A stretch of 64,000 nucleotides of DNA from Liolophura sinensis. Lineage: Eukaryota > Mollusca > Polyplacophora > Chitonida > Chitonidae. Made by a program: the position numbers and the translations under genes. Shown piece by piece: positions 1-13,900 of the stretch. How positions within the stretch are numbered: position 1 is the first letter of the stretch; every line of letters starts with the position of its first letter. Location of the stretch: the NCBI RefSeq assembly GCF_032854445.1, contig NC_088300.1, forward strand, positions 35,447,608 to 35,511,607, given 5' to 3'. The notes beneath the pieces are model-generated. The model was not told the DNA's origin. It worked only from the letters and a program-made list of their open reading frames with translations, and made no database searches.

Positions 1-964
1 TAATACCACAGGTGTCTGAAAGAAAGAAAACTTCACTGAACATATAGCTCCATGGCTGGTCATCTAGGACACTGCATGCGTAACCCTTATATTCTAAATG
101 TTCACAAAGGTAACTGTAGCATGCACAAACTGTCAACACATAATTCACTAAAATTAAGCAACTATTGGAAATTGCTGAATTTTATACAGTAGTACCTTAA
201 GCTAGTTTTCCAAACCTGACCCAGCTGTGATTTTACCTATGATGTAATGTTGTGATGAATGAACCAGGTAGTCAAAAAAAAGACTGATTACTTCCTATTC
301 ACATCTATACTGTACTACAATTAAACCTGACACCTGACAATATCTATTCTACCTCACCCATTGCAGTGCCTGTCAAGCTGCATTTGTGAATAATTATGAC
401 ATCAATCATAAATCATACTTGGGAGAGTTCTATAATACATTTAATTACTGATGGTGAAACTATGGTTATTGTTTAAGATTTCACAGTGTACATGTACTTA
501 CATTGACGCCTGCATGCTTTTGATACTGTGGACAAAAATAAAAGCAATATTTAGACACCAGGAAAATATATAGTCCTAAGCGGTGAACCATTACTGCTTG
601 GTGAAAGAGACGATGCAATACAATTATAGATAAACAGATAAAATGAAATGTAAATTCAACATCCTTAGCTATCCTACTTGCTGATATTAAATCAGTTTTT
701 ACTTTGGAAGCTATGAAACGGAAGTTAATCGCAAAAATATGTTCATATCATTTTGAACTTCAAAATTTAAACTTTGTATTTTACAGTCATAAGTTCTTTC
801 ATTATGTTAGAAAAATAATACATATATTGCAGAGAGATATTTATCAAAGCTAGTATGCCAGAACTCTTTAAGTCCTACTTTAATGCAAATGAAGCGTTTA
901 GGTATTGAATGTTACATGACTATGCTTTCATGACAAAGAAGCCTTGTGACCAAATCTTTCCTAC

Positions 965-3900
965 CTTGGTGGAGGCAACATAACAAGCCTTGACAGTCAG
1001 AACCACAGCATTCATCAGATTCTTGGCAGCTTGAATGAGAGACGTTGCACTGTCCAGCTGTTCGAGAAAAAAAACATAAACATTGCATCACAGAGATAAA
1101 ATATTCACAACCAAATTATGGAGAAAGGCAGATGTATAGCAAGCCATTTGCATAACATATCAAAGCAGACAGGAAACTATCAGAATTTCAGAATAATATA
1201 TACACAATTACTTTAAACTTTTAAATCCGCAAGACAAGCACAACTTTTGTTGTTGAATTCTTTTCCTGCCAATTTTGTTCATATTTTATTACCGAAATTA
1301 TAAATATATAACCTCAAACAAAAAGGGACCCAAACAACTACAGGTTTTCACATCTTGTTGCAGTAGGTAAGCACTTACTCCAGAGACGATGAGCTCCCCA
1401 CTGACACTCTGTACGTCAGCCTTCACCTTACTGGTAATGTTCAGCTGATGGCAGTACAATGCTATTCTCTGTAGATATGCTACCAAGTCTTTCTTGGACT
1501 CTGAATCTGGACACTGCATGTAGAAGAATGTACAAAAGAAAATATTACTGCGAGTACAACTTAGAACTTTGTTCATAGAATACATGGAACGCCTGTTAAC
1601 AACTGCTACACACTGGCTCCATTGTTTACTGTGGGTTTACTGTGCGTACCCACCTGTTTGCTGGCGGATCACAGGTGGCATACCAGGTGTTCAAGTGACA
1701 TGCATTGGGTGTTCAAGTGATGCATATCGGGTGTTCAAGTGATGTACAAATTTCGCATATTCCACTTAAAAATTGGCTGCTTTATTCACAGGGATTCATA
1801 GGGAAATTGGATCCCCATGTCTGCAGTTAAGCTCTCCACGATATGAGCTACTAGGTATTCCTCGTATGCTACGGCTAGTATAAGCCCTAGAAAGCTAGTC
1901 CCATTACACCCATCATACTACCTTTTCTCGGTACTGACACTTTCAGAAAAACAATAACACAGCATTGGCCATAATGCCCTTGTCCCACCTATTTAAAACA
2001 ACTAAAGATAAACGTTTCCATTTTCAGTATAGCAGATTAAATTTTACAAGTTAATGAGATTTACTTTTTCAAGCAAATTTGTTATTTACAATAATCAGAA
2101 AATAACTACTAAAGCTTCTAAACGAGTTTATTATCATTTATTTCATTATTTATTTAAACCTGTACATAGTACATAGCTAGGGATTTTTTTTTGGCCTATG
2201 GTATTTGTTCACGAAACAATACGAAGTAAACGCATGAGGTAAACCTAGGTAGTTTTCACTGCACCATGTGTAATGGATAACATCTTAAGAGCTTCATATA
2301 AGACCACATCAATATCGCTAATATATTAGTGAAGTAAGTTTTACAAGCCTACACATGTGCATCACATACATTGGTCCAGCTTTAGTCAATAAAACTGCGA
2401 TTTCATGAAAAATTGACTCTTGCCAAACAATGAAACCACTGTGTAATTCAATTACTCCCTTTTGTGTTGGTGTCCAAGATATATGATCACCCAGCCTTGG
2501 CCGTCTTTTGTCATCTCAGTCACTTTGCGACCTCTGTGACAAAAGTTTGAAAACCTCAACCTCAGGCAGTAACTGCCACTTAAAATTCTATGATAAGCAC
2601 TCCTTAGGTCAGATAAGATTATTTATTTAGTTTGGTTTACGTCAAAATCAAGAATTTTGCAATTATACGATGGTGGCCAGAATTATGGTAGGAGGGAACC
2701 CGTCATCATGACAAGGTTGCAGGTAGACCTTTCCACACCTAACCAGAAACCTGACTTGAACTCACAGGGGCCAAATTAGTGAGAGGCTCCTGGGTCATTG
2801 TGCTGTGCTAACATGCAAACCACTACGCCACGGAGGTCCTCAGGTAAGAGTACTTGCCACTATTGACCTTATTATCAATTAACGATATAAAATTGCAAAA
2901 ATTTTCCTTAAGACTTTTCAAACATTAACAAACATGTTTTATGGCAAACCCACAATTTTTGTTTAAATTAAGTTATGAACCTGAGCACTATTAAAGTTTG
3001 TGCTACTCAAATTATATGACCATCTCCCCTCCTGCAATCCCAACCCCCAGGGCAGTTTCATGTCCTTGCTCCACCCACCTGATCTGCAATTTGACTGGCC
3101 AATTTATCCAGGCCTGATCCGGATTCAGAAATCTTCTTTGCTGCACTGATCACATCCATTGTACTTTTCAAGGGCCCTCGACCACTACAATAACAAAAAT
3201 CACATCAGTTCTAGTTCACCATCCTTCTAGAAATTGAAAATCAAAAGCCTGTTAAAACAAAACCTTGTGTCTCGAAAAAAAAACAACACAACCTTTTGTC
3301 TAGACAAAAACAAAACAAAAGATCGTAATGTATCACTTGCTGAAACTTACATAGTTTACACTCAAAAGAAACCTCAAAACATTCTCATATGCTTTCAACC
3401 CTCAGAATCTGGAAAAAGAGAAATGCACCTAGCGTTCGATGAAATTTGCTTCTCTTTTATCTTAATTTCATACTTAAATGCTTTTTTAGTTCTTTGGTAG
3501 CCTGTATGGTACGCTGTTTTGGTGATCGGTCTTGCCATTATTGACCAGGAATGACTTTGATCATACAAAAATTTCTGTTTTTATGCCTATTTGTACCAAG
3601 ACATAGGAACTGAAACGTCCACAATGACACTTATCACGTTATTCAGATTAGTCATTCTTCAACCTCTTGCAAGGTGTTTATTCAGAAATATTCTGAAGGC
3701 ATTATTCTGTGTAGACTGATAAAATTATACTTTTTGTGAAACCCTGAAATTGGCACATCCAAACAATGCAGATTTGTCTCCAAAATCAAATTATAAATGT
3801 GCATAAACTGCACTGAAACTTGCTCTTTAATATGCAAAAAGGCTGAGGAAATAGGCAAATGAAGCTTTTGCATTCTGCCAAGCACAACATGTTCCTTGAT

Positions 3901-4938
3901 GTGCTTACCGCGTGAAGTCTGTCATCTCCATCATGATCATGCACATCTGTTTGGCCATGACGATGATGTCGTTGCCACTATCATCCCACTTGGCCACTTC
4001 ACGGTCCAGCTTGGCCTTCTCCTCGCGGAACTCCTCCACCTGAACCATGATCTTCTGACGCTCCTCCTCTGGCAGGTTCCTCATCATGGCCCGGTCACTC
4101 TTTTGCCAGTCCTCCTGCTCTGTGTGGCTTGCTACAAGTGCAATGCATATCATTACATCATACAATCAAGTTGTGATTACAATCAAGACATAAAAGTAGA
4201 GTCTGTAAAAACGCCTGTCCTCAGTAACCACAATGAAGGTAGAACTGTGTCTGTAGAAACACAAAAACACATGATGTACCAGGCCTCAGTTACTGACACT
4301 CACAGTACAGTGAACACAGGTATTCCTGAATAAGACAGAACTAGGTCTGTAGAAACTTCAAACCGCAGTCTCCAGTTACCAATAATCACAACACAGACCA
4401 TTTCAATGCAGGCATTTAAAATCAAGCTAAACACTAGATTTGCAGGAAGAGCCTCTCATCAACGTAATGGTATCACACTTAGACACAGCCCTTTTATAGC
4501 TACATACACATAACTACCATGGCAACCAGCTCTGTAGGTATCAACGCTGCCATTACAGTCACGTTTTCATAGCACTAAGAAAGCTTTTATGCCAGCAAGA
4601 CTCGGTCCCATATTCTTGTTCAGGACTAATGGCTTTCTCAAATCTTACCATGAAAACTATTAAATCATCACTATGTAACGTGTGCTTAGTGAAAGTTCAT
4701 GCTGTACACATTTTACTTTTGGGTTTAACAGTAAAGAGTAAGCCAAATTCCTTTGGAGAGCTCCTGCTATACTTACATGTTTGCTGTTCACATCTACGCC
4801 TAATCTTCTAATCATCAAACTCAAATCTGTATCTATATATCAAGAGCTAAAGCTACACATATCATACTCACATCTGCTTCTGGTCTCGTACTCATCATCA
4901 TACTCAAATTCTGTGTCGGATTCAATCTCATCTGGTCC
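965..4938 (-). CDS. CTNNA: Alpha-catenin phospho-linker and actin-binding domain (exons 14-18)
   Basis: Residues 633-840. Exon 14 (4872-4938) is the short acidic linker, with IESDTEFEYDDEYETRSR; the matching linker of vertebrate proteins is phosphorylated by CK2 and CK1, and the serines at ESDTE and RSRSS are retained. Exons 15-18 encode the C-terminal actin-binding bundle, including KLDREVAKWDDSGNDIIVMA and ATSLIQAAKNLMNAVVLTVK. The final exon with the terminal basic tail is missing: scanning the minus strand of 1-964 shows no matching sequence. A MITE-like repeat lies in the intron at 3654-3855 and a SINE in the intron at 2618-2840. Confidence 0.95.
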
Positions 4939-7900
4939 CTGTAGAAGAAATAAGGAGGGAAATAATAATGTACCAGACCTTCAAGACTGTGCTCTTCTAT
5001 CAAGGAGATGCTGGACTGAGTAATTGCCACGTGCATACTCAACAGAACTTAACTGGGGTACAGAGTAAACTTCCATGCAATAACACAAGGAATATGGTCA
5101 TGGTGTTTGTAAGGCCACATTCATATTTCAAAAGTGTACTCTAAAAAACTGTATTTCACTTTACAATTTTCATTTGCTAATTCTCTATGCTACTTACAGT
5201 CTCTATAAAGAAAAGAAAAGAAAAAAATCCACCAGGCAAAATGGCTCTATCTCTGATTTGGATTTGTTGAAGTGTTAATGTATTTCAAGTCCTTAAGTGT
5301 TACTTACTCTGTTAAGGAGGACAGCCTGCCTGATGTCTCTTACACCGTCATATACAAGACGACTGGCATCAATAAACTCATTCTCATCAACCTCACGCTG
5401 CGGATTTGAGCTCAGAGCATCTACAGCAATCTCCACCTTGGCCGCAAAGTTTGGCATCACTGTCAGATGAACATTGTACACGTGTAAAATACACAGCTTG
5501 TCTTCATTTATCTTCACATTAATACCTTGTCTTCACCTTGGCTTATTTACTGTTTTACACCATACTCAGGAATTTCGGACTGATGGAGGTCAGTTTCATC
5601 AGCCAAGTAAACCAAAGAACCCGGGGTGAACCACTGACATTTGGCAAGTTACGAGCGAACTTTCCCACGTGTGACGGAAATATGCACACCATATTTATGC
5701 AAAATAAGTGGTTTTCAATAAAGTCAACCGTCACACTACCATCACTGATTGCTTATTGTAACCAAGGCCCCAAGAAAAATGAGATCAGGGAAATCTACAA
5801 ATTCCCCAAGGCCAGGATTGAACCCAAGCCTTGTATCCTAACAGTGATGCGTCTTTGTAACAGAATAATCACGATGAGGTCATGTTTAAAGCACTGCCTC
5901 ATCGTCAAGTCTTACTGCACTCACCCAAGTAAGGACTGAACCACTGCCCTTCCAACCACTGGATTTCCCTCACAGCACTCGATGGAAATTCTCAAAATCA
6001 AACTCTGCCTCAGTTCCCTGAGTCTCCCCCATCTTCTCTCTCCCCTCTCCTTCTTACCTTGATCCTTCAGCATGGTGACTGACTCATTCACTCGGTCTGT
6101 GTACGGCCCGGGCTCGTAATTGTCCATCTCTGCTGACACAACATTACAGACTCGGGCTGAGCGCCCCCTGATGGCCCCGGCAGTCCTATCCAGGGTGTCA
6201 GCATCACCCTCCTGGAGGGCAATCACACACTTGTTCACATCCTCCAAGATGTGGCTCTCTGAAACGAAAACCAACATTGCTGAAACATGTACACACTCAT
6301 CTCAGTGATAGTCTACAATTACCCTTTGTTTCACATAATTATTTACTTATCTGATTGATGTTTTATGTTGTACTCAAGGGTAGATTTCATTTGTACAACA
6401 GCACCCAAAGGAATAGTCGAAGGAGACAGGGCAGAGCCCATCCGCAGTTTGCCGGCAGACCTTCCCATGTATGACCGGAGAGGAAGGCAGCGTGACATAA
6501 AGAACTAAATATCGAAATGTTTGACAGTTCAAGGCTGCATGGCATCATTTACTTATTCAAATTTTTCTGGATAACACCTTGATGTTAGATGTTAAATTAT
6601 ACATAGACACTGTGGAGCCTACCTGAGACAGCGAGGAAGTCGTCAATGGTGGTGATGTCATCGACAGCCTCTGTCAGCAAGCGAACTTGTTTCTCCCAGG
6701 CATCGCGGAACATCTCCATGTTGTCCTGCGCAGCTTTAGATCTCGGGCGAGCGGCTAACACACGGGCAGCATTTATCACCTAGATCAACCACACACAAAA
6801 GATCAATTCAATGCAAACAACAATGATCCTTACTTACATCGATCAATTTGTTACATGTGAAATTGCTATTTTCATGCCTTATTTTCAGAAAAGTCTCTTT
6901 GTGCCGTGTTACTATAAATCTTCTTCAAAATATATGTTCTAAAAGGCCAGTTGATGCATAACAGATTCCTTCACCAGAAAACTAAAAAAAAAATGATGGT
7001 ATTATCACAAGGATGTTCCGTTTCACACTTCCACCACGTTTACAAATAAATTATTTTCTGTTCATTCTGATTCTTGAATGGGACAACTTTGTTTCGAAAT
7101 AACCTTCCTCTGGACATGGTCCCAAACGTGATATAAGTCAATTGTGGTAAAATTGTGTACAAAAAAAAAAGGCCATCTTGCTTTATGTAATGAAAATAAG
7201 TGTTACCTGTGGACAGAGGGTTTCTATCTCTGAGGCGGCCAGTCTGACCATCTTCACACCTTCCTCATTGTTTGACATAGAACACGCCAAATTAGCAACC
7301 TGACAACAGCAACAGAACATGTTTTGGTGTAAATGGTATTCCGAAAATGAGATGAAATGAGATGCTTGATAATATTTACAGAATCTACTAAATAAATTTA
7401 GCTCTATTAATAGTGAGGATATCTACTCAGAACACAAAGTATACAAATCATCACAAAGCGTATTTTTTTAATTTATTTTATTTTAATCTCTCTTTAATCA
7501 TAGTTGATTAGTGTACAGACATCCTGCTACAACAATAGGAACCTGTCAATCACCCGGCAGCAGGACCTTGATGTCATTTTAATGATGTCAAATGTGCCTT
7601 TCCCAGTTCATCATGATGATGTCACATCAAAGACATCACAACGTTACAACAGAAACTCATACATTGTTACTGTGTAAACGTTAAGTTACAAGCCATTCTT
7701 GATGTAACAATGACTCTAGGTCCTATTTCACACTAGCGCCACCTCATGGGATTAAAAAACATGCCGCAGCCTCCCCACTGGAAGTCAGGGTTGGCAAACT
7801 TTTTTTTGCCATAATATGTTCTTGCTTTTAGAGCCTCATTTTGGAAGAGGAACTTTGGAAAATTTCTTCTAACATTTGTTATATTATTCCTTGAAGATAA

Positions 7901-10900
7901 ACAAACACAAGAGTTTGTCAATTTCATTTTCCTTAGCATTCCATGACTCTTAGAAACAGTCGAATTTCATGACTTTCTAGGACTTCCATGACATATACAG
8001 GTAGAAACACTTAAACACCTGATGTCCCCTCATTCTAGTTTTCTCAGTCAAGTACTACATCACTCACCTCAACCAGTTTATTGGCATGTTCCTGAAAGAC
8101 TTGTGCATACTCATCCACTTCCCTCTCGTCCCCAGCCTTTGCAGCTTCTATGAGAACCAGCAGGGGGACATTGGTCTCCAGGAAAGAATCGGAGACGTGG
8201 TCCACCACAGCCTTACGTAGCTACACACCAACAAATAAAACATGTACTAATTTACTTGACTGGTTGGAATTTAAAAATGCTGTACCCAAGAATATTTCAC
8301 ACTCAGGGTTATGGGTGATAGAAACCGGAGTGCTGCAGACAACTACTGCCCTTAGCCAGGTACATGTGCCCAACAGATCTTCTGGTTTAAAGCCAATGCT
8401 GCATTATTGTGAGCTATACTGGAGTCTGTAACATCAATGGTTAGTGACTGATCTGCTGCGCCAATGGCAACATTCCAGCTTTAATAAATGTACTTTTAAA
8501 ATACATTTGTTTCACACAAACTGTTGGTCAATTAGGGGCAATGCACTTTTTTCAACTTGAAAACATAGTTCCCAGCCATTGGCATTGCTATCTAATAGAC
8601 AATCTCGTAAGCATATTGTAAAATTTTACAAGATCATCTGTGCTAGCATCTGGTGTATTTGACAATCAAAAGTTTATATAAACCAGGATGCTCCTCTTCA
8701 ATTTTCGGACATCACAGACTAGAAAAGTCTTTTCCATACAAACTTACTTCACAAAACAACTGCATTATTGGATTCAGTAAATGTCAGCTAGACAGCCATA
8801 CAATTAGAAAGTAACATAAACTGACCTGTCTGCGAAGATCTCGAGTCCTCTTCTGCATGTTATCTATGGCTCGGTCCAGCGAGTCACTCACTTCTCTCTT
8901 CCCAGCCTATCACCAAAACACCACAGCACAGAATCATTACACATAACCAGTCTAGCCATACCATAAACCTGACTTACAACATGTCGTTTTAGTTGCCTTA
9001 AAATTGAAATCTTACAGCTGCTGAAAGAATTAAAATTTGTTTACATCAGAGAATAAGCTTTCTAGCGAGGCTTTAACGAAATGCAATTAAAGTATCAACA
9101 AAAGTAGCCTACCTGGAAGAAAATTTAAATAGATATTTGCATCTCTGCAAGATTTGGTATTATTTCGTTTTCAAAACAGGATTTACTGTTACTGTCAGAA
9201 GAAAGTCTTTACTGACTACTTTTTGACAAGTGATGTACTTCTTAGGCTCAACTGTTAGTAATAATACCATTCTTGAAAGTGTTAAAAAAATATATGTTCA
9301 CGGAATCATTAGATATGAAGTGAATGTCATTCGAAACCACTGGAAACTACTTCTGAATCAAATGACTGGCCATGCACAAAATGTTTCTTTGTACACAGGA
9401 CCACAACAAATATCACATCTAAATGTGGTTTTCATTTCAAAAGTGCACATACTGAACTGGTTTGATATTCCGAACCACACAAATGCCATGTGGCAACCAT
9501 TCACTGTATTCCACGTTTGGCTGAATGAGACATGCATGTAATTGTAAATCTCCAGTATGCAAACACATGTACGTGCAGTTTGGTATGGTCGGTCAATTGC
9601 ATGACAGATTGATGAAAGGAGAAGACAGTTTTAAACGAATTTTCACAGAAATACTGATTTTTTCTCGCTGTCAGTCATGTTGATTTGTTACCTGAGATTA
9701 AGAATTCACATAAAATACATTCATTATAAAAGTGTCAAAGAGTCAAATTTCCGGTTATTTCAGCTTATTTCAGCCATGAAGCAAATAGGATTCTGAACAT
9801 TAGTTTGCTAAGAACTCATCTAAATTTCCAAAACTTTAGTTTCTTCATTTACTTTTCATACAGCACTAAGAGTATATTTATGTAAATATATAAACAGTTG
9901 TAACTAAATCTTGAAATAATGATATCCTGTCAAACAAAATTTCACATGTATCAACTTCAAACAGCCAACAGCGCAAAACAATCATTCAATAACACAAATG
10001 AACCAAAAAAAATAAAATAATTGTAAACGAAGATGAATAAAATCAAAATAAATCACCACACACTGAATTCAATGATATATACAGGTAAAGAAACAAATCC
10101 TGCTTAAATCTAAACAGTATCATTCCAATTCACAGGGAAAATACAATCTGTAGATACCTCTGTTACCTGCACTCCCACATGTCTAACTTGTTTTTTACGG
10201 CGTCTACACTGCATATCAAAATTAAAATGCCACCAAACTTATGCAGTTCATATTTTCCTTTTTGGGCACAAAATAATAAAAACATGTTTAATAATTTCAC
10301 TCGATGAAGCGAAGCAAATCAAGAATACGTCATAACATAGAAATTCGCAGAAAGAATTTGTATAATGGTAGGAATGAAGGTACATACACATATACATATG
10401 TGTGCAAGAAAGAAAAAATGAACATAGGCAGAAAGGCAGAGAGCACTCATCAAATGGTCAATGTACGAAAAACTGTGAATACAGACGAGATAATAATGGG
10501 GGATATAATAATATCAAAAGATTATGAAATGGTCTGGCTGAAAGGATCAGTGATATCCATGCTGACGTTTCTTTGATAACAAGGAGAAAATAATATAGAG
10601 AAACTGGTGTCAGAAGTATTTACTTTTGCTATGCAAGATAAATTTACGCTACGTCTTTCATAGTTCCAGCTGTATGACATATGGTATGATAGGGTAGGTT
10701 TAGATGCCAGGCACAATTTAATTTTGCAGTAAAGCAAACAAAGGAGAAACATGTGCTTTGTATTCTTCAATTTTTCCTATCTGATTGCCCAAAGGTCTTT
10801 CATTCAAGTCATTTAGGAGAACAACGTTCAAGACACTCATATCAACCATCCCAAAGGAGGCAGCCTTAACAAGCAGAAATTGCTCTGTAAATTTTTTACA

Positions 10901-13900
10901 CAGGTAACTAACTTTTAATTTTCTGCCAAAGTAAATAAAGGAAAATGTGACACACTGGGAAATCTTCCGCTAAAATGAAATATATATTTGTGTTCTATGA
11001 ATATCATGTCAAACACAGCCCTTTCAAGAAAACCACGCCATGTTTTACTATCACCAAACTGACAAATCCAACAAAAGCTATATGGAGAAGAAACTTGAAA
11101 ACTCTTCCTAGTTCTCTATGTACCATCATCCCCCAGCAAAAGGAGAGCTATTGTTATAGACAGAGCCACTTACATTATTCATGTACTCAGACAGCAGATC
11201 TTGCAGAGCCTGTCGCACAGCATTGCACTCCTGGACGATGCGCTCCCGCCGCTCATCGCGTGTGCAGGACGAGTCTGCCATCAGTGCAGCGCCACTGATG
11301 ATGCTCTCCAGCCGCTCCTCCAGTGACGGGCGAGAGCGGACCTCGTTAAATGACAGTGGATCCATGATAATCTTTTGCTGTAAATTGAACAGGTATTAAC
11401 ATCTTAATACAACTGTGGATACAACGCAACAAGAAAATAAACGTCTATCAGAACAAACCAAAAATGGGGCCCCTTTCAAAAACAGTTAAGTGAAGTTTCT
11501 TGTAACTGTTTTAATAAATAACATCAGTAAGGTTATAGCACCACAAGCTGAAATGCTTTACCAGGAAAGTTGTATAAGAAAAGAACATTCATTAAGCTTT
11601 GGGAAATGGGCCACAGGGTATCATCTTCAGGTATTATCTTAAATTAGAGAAACAAAAGCTGACAAAATTTAAGGAAATCTCTGTAACAATTTGTAAAATC
11701 AAGAGTTTAGCAACAAAATGTGGACATATCACTACAGTTTATACTTTCACAAACTTAACTGAAAACTACAGTATTTCACCTTACGATTAGCATTTTGGAA
11801 ATGACACATTTTTCTTGACTCAGAATGATTAATCCACCTTATTGGGCCACCTGAGAGAGTGTATTTGTACAGAGCAAATTTTAGGTGAAATCCAGTATTC
11901 CCTTCAAGCACATTTTAACAGTATAAAAAAAAAACAGAAAGTAACAGAGAGGTTGAGCAAAGCCTACTACGAACAGGATGCATAAAGAAAGAAAATGTCA
12001 AACTGTGATCGCATGTATGTATTTAAAACACATTTTCAGGGAGTGCAACATTTGTTTTGTCAAACTTACATCAAGTTCATCCAGAGCTGAGGCCAACTCC
12101 CCAGCCCCCTCATACGGGTGGGCCTCGGAGGCTCCTGTAGCTTGAGCCACTCCTGATATGGTGTTTACTGCATCACACACCTGCTGGAAGGCGTAATCTC
12201 TGTTAGCCTTGGCTGGAGCAAGCTCAGGGTGACGCACATAAGCCTACAAGGGACAACAGAAGAATAATACTAAGTTTTTCCAGACATTATATACTTTTCA
12301 TACATGTGCAGCCCATTATTGCTCATCATTGCTAATGAATCACACTGAATGGTTGTGGAACCGTGTTTCTACTCATTCTAATTTCTTTTCTAGGACATTA
12401 TTTATTGTTCATTTAAATATGGAAAATATAGTGGACAAGAAACCTCATTTACATCTAACTTACAATTTGCAGTTGTGTTAGAAATTCGTTCAAAACACTA
12501 TAAAACGGAATTTAGACAGGCTGTAATAAATTGGGTTATGTAATAGGCCTAATATATACCATCCTATGTGCAAATTAAATTTGTTATAAAACAACCGAAG
12601 AATACACAAACACTGTCAAGGAGCGTGTGTTTTGGTATCGCTTATAACCAATGTTTCCTGCTGGCAGATTTCAGACTTCTTTGAATGGGCCAGATTGCAT
12701 GACCATACATGTACCTTAGATGAGGTGAGTAGCATCATACTGTTCTTCTTGAGCACAGCTCTGGCAGCAGCCAGATCATCACGCCGTCGTGGATCCTTCA
12801 GGTCCTAAAGGATACCAATAAAACTCCAGACACTGATTATAAAATATACATTACAATTAATAAACATCAGTTTTGCAGCAAAATGCCTTAGAGTCTTTGA
12901 CATATCCCAGAAAATAGGATCGCATCTTTAATAAGCAACGACTGATATCCAGCCAATGGTAGCAGTAATAAGCAGATTTCTACATCAGTCCATGAGCCTT
13001 GTCACTGTTAGAAGGAAAGAGACCAAATGTCTAGAAAACATATCTTTTTATTTTGTGACATTGCACAACTGAGATATGACAAACTAAGTGAGGGCACAAA
13101 TCCTGAGAAAACAGAAAGAGCGGCTAAGACATCAGTTTTATTCTATCAGACACAAACATGCATCCATATGACCCGAGGATGCATCTATTTCCTCTTTCAC
13201 TCCCCAGACCTTGTTCTGCCCTTTAATCTTATGTGACTGGGGTATGAGTGACACAACATCGTGTTACATGTTGCTCTAAGATGACACACCTCATGACCTC
13301 ATATGAACTCCTTATTAGAAGTTGATTCATAGAGGACCAAGCACATCAGCCAAAAAATGTCTGTACCCGTTTAGTTCTGTTTATAAACTCTCTCCCTAAA
13401 TAACTCAAACTATAATATTTGTTGTCTTTTCTTGTAAACCAGCTGTATGGATGTTTCCTATGGAGACATTAAAGGTATAACTTACAGCCTGACGACGAGC
13501 AGCTTTGTCCTGGAGCTCAGCCATGTTTCGTCCAAAGTCATTGAAACTGTTCAGGAGTTCTTGTTGACTGGCAGCATTTCTAATACGATCCAGGTCATCT
13601 TCAATCTTAAGAAAATGAAGAACATCCACATTCATTTGTCAAAGTTTCCATAGCCTACATACAGGTACATACATAATGTAAATGTAGACATTTGTCAGAG
13701 GCCAGTTGTTGAAAAGTACGTTAAAGCCAGTCTTAAATCTTAATATCGGTCTCATCCTAATACAAAGTAAATAACACTTTAGTCTGGACTAAAGTTAATA
13801 CTGGACTTAAGTCCTAATACACTTTTGAACAACTGGGATCAGACTGAATTAATTGAGATGACAACAAAAATTAATGAATGGCCAATCAGCTGTTCATTAG

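Noticed and set aside
3896-4333. 145-residue plus-strand open frame
   Set aside because: Antisense shadow of alpha-catenin exon 15, which has clear family sequence on the minus strand.
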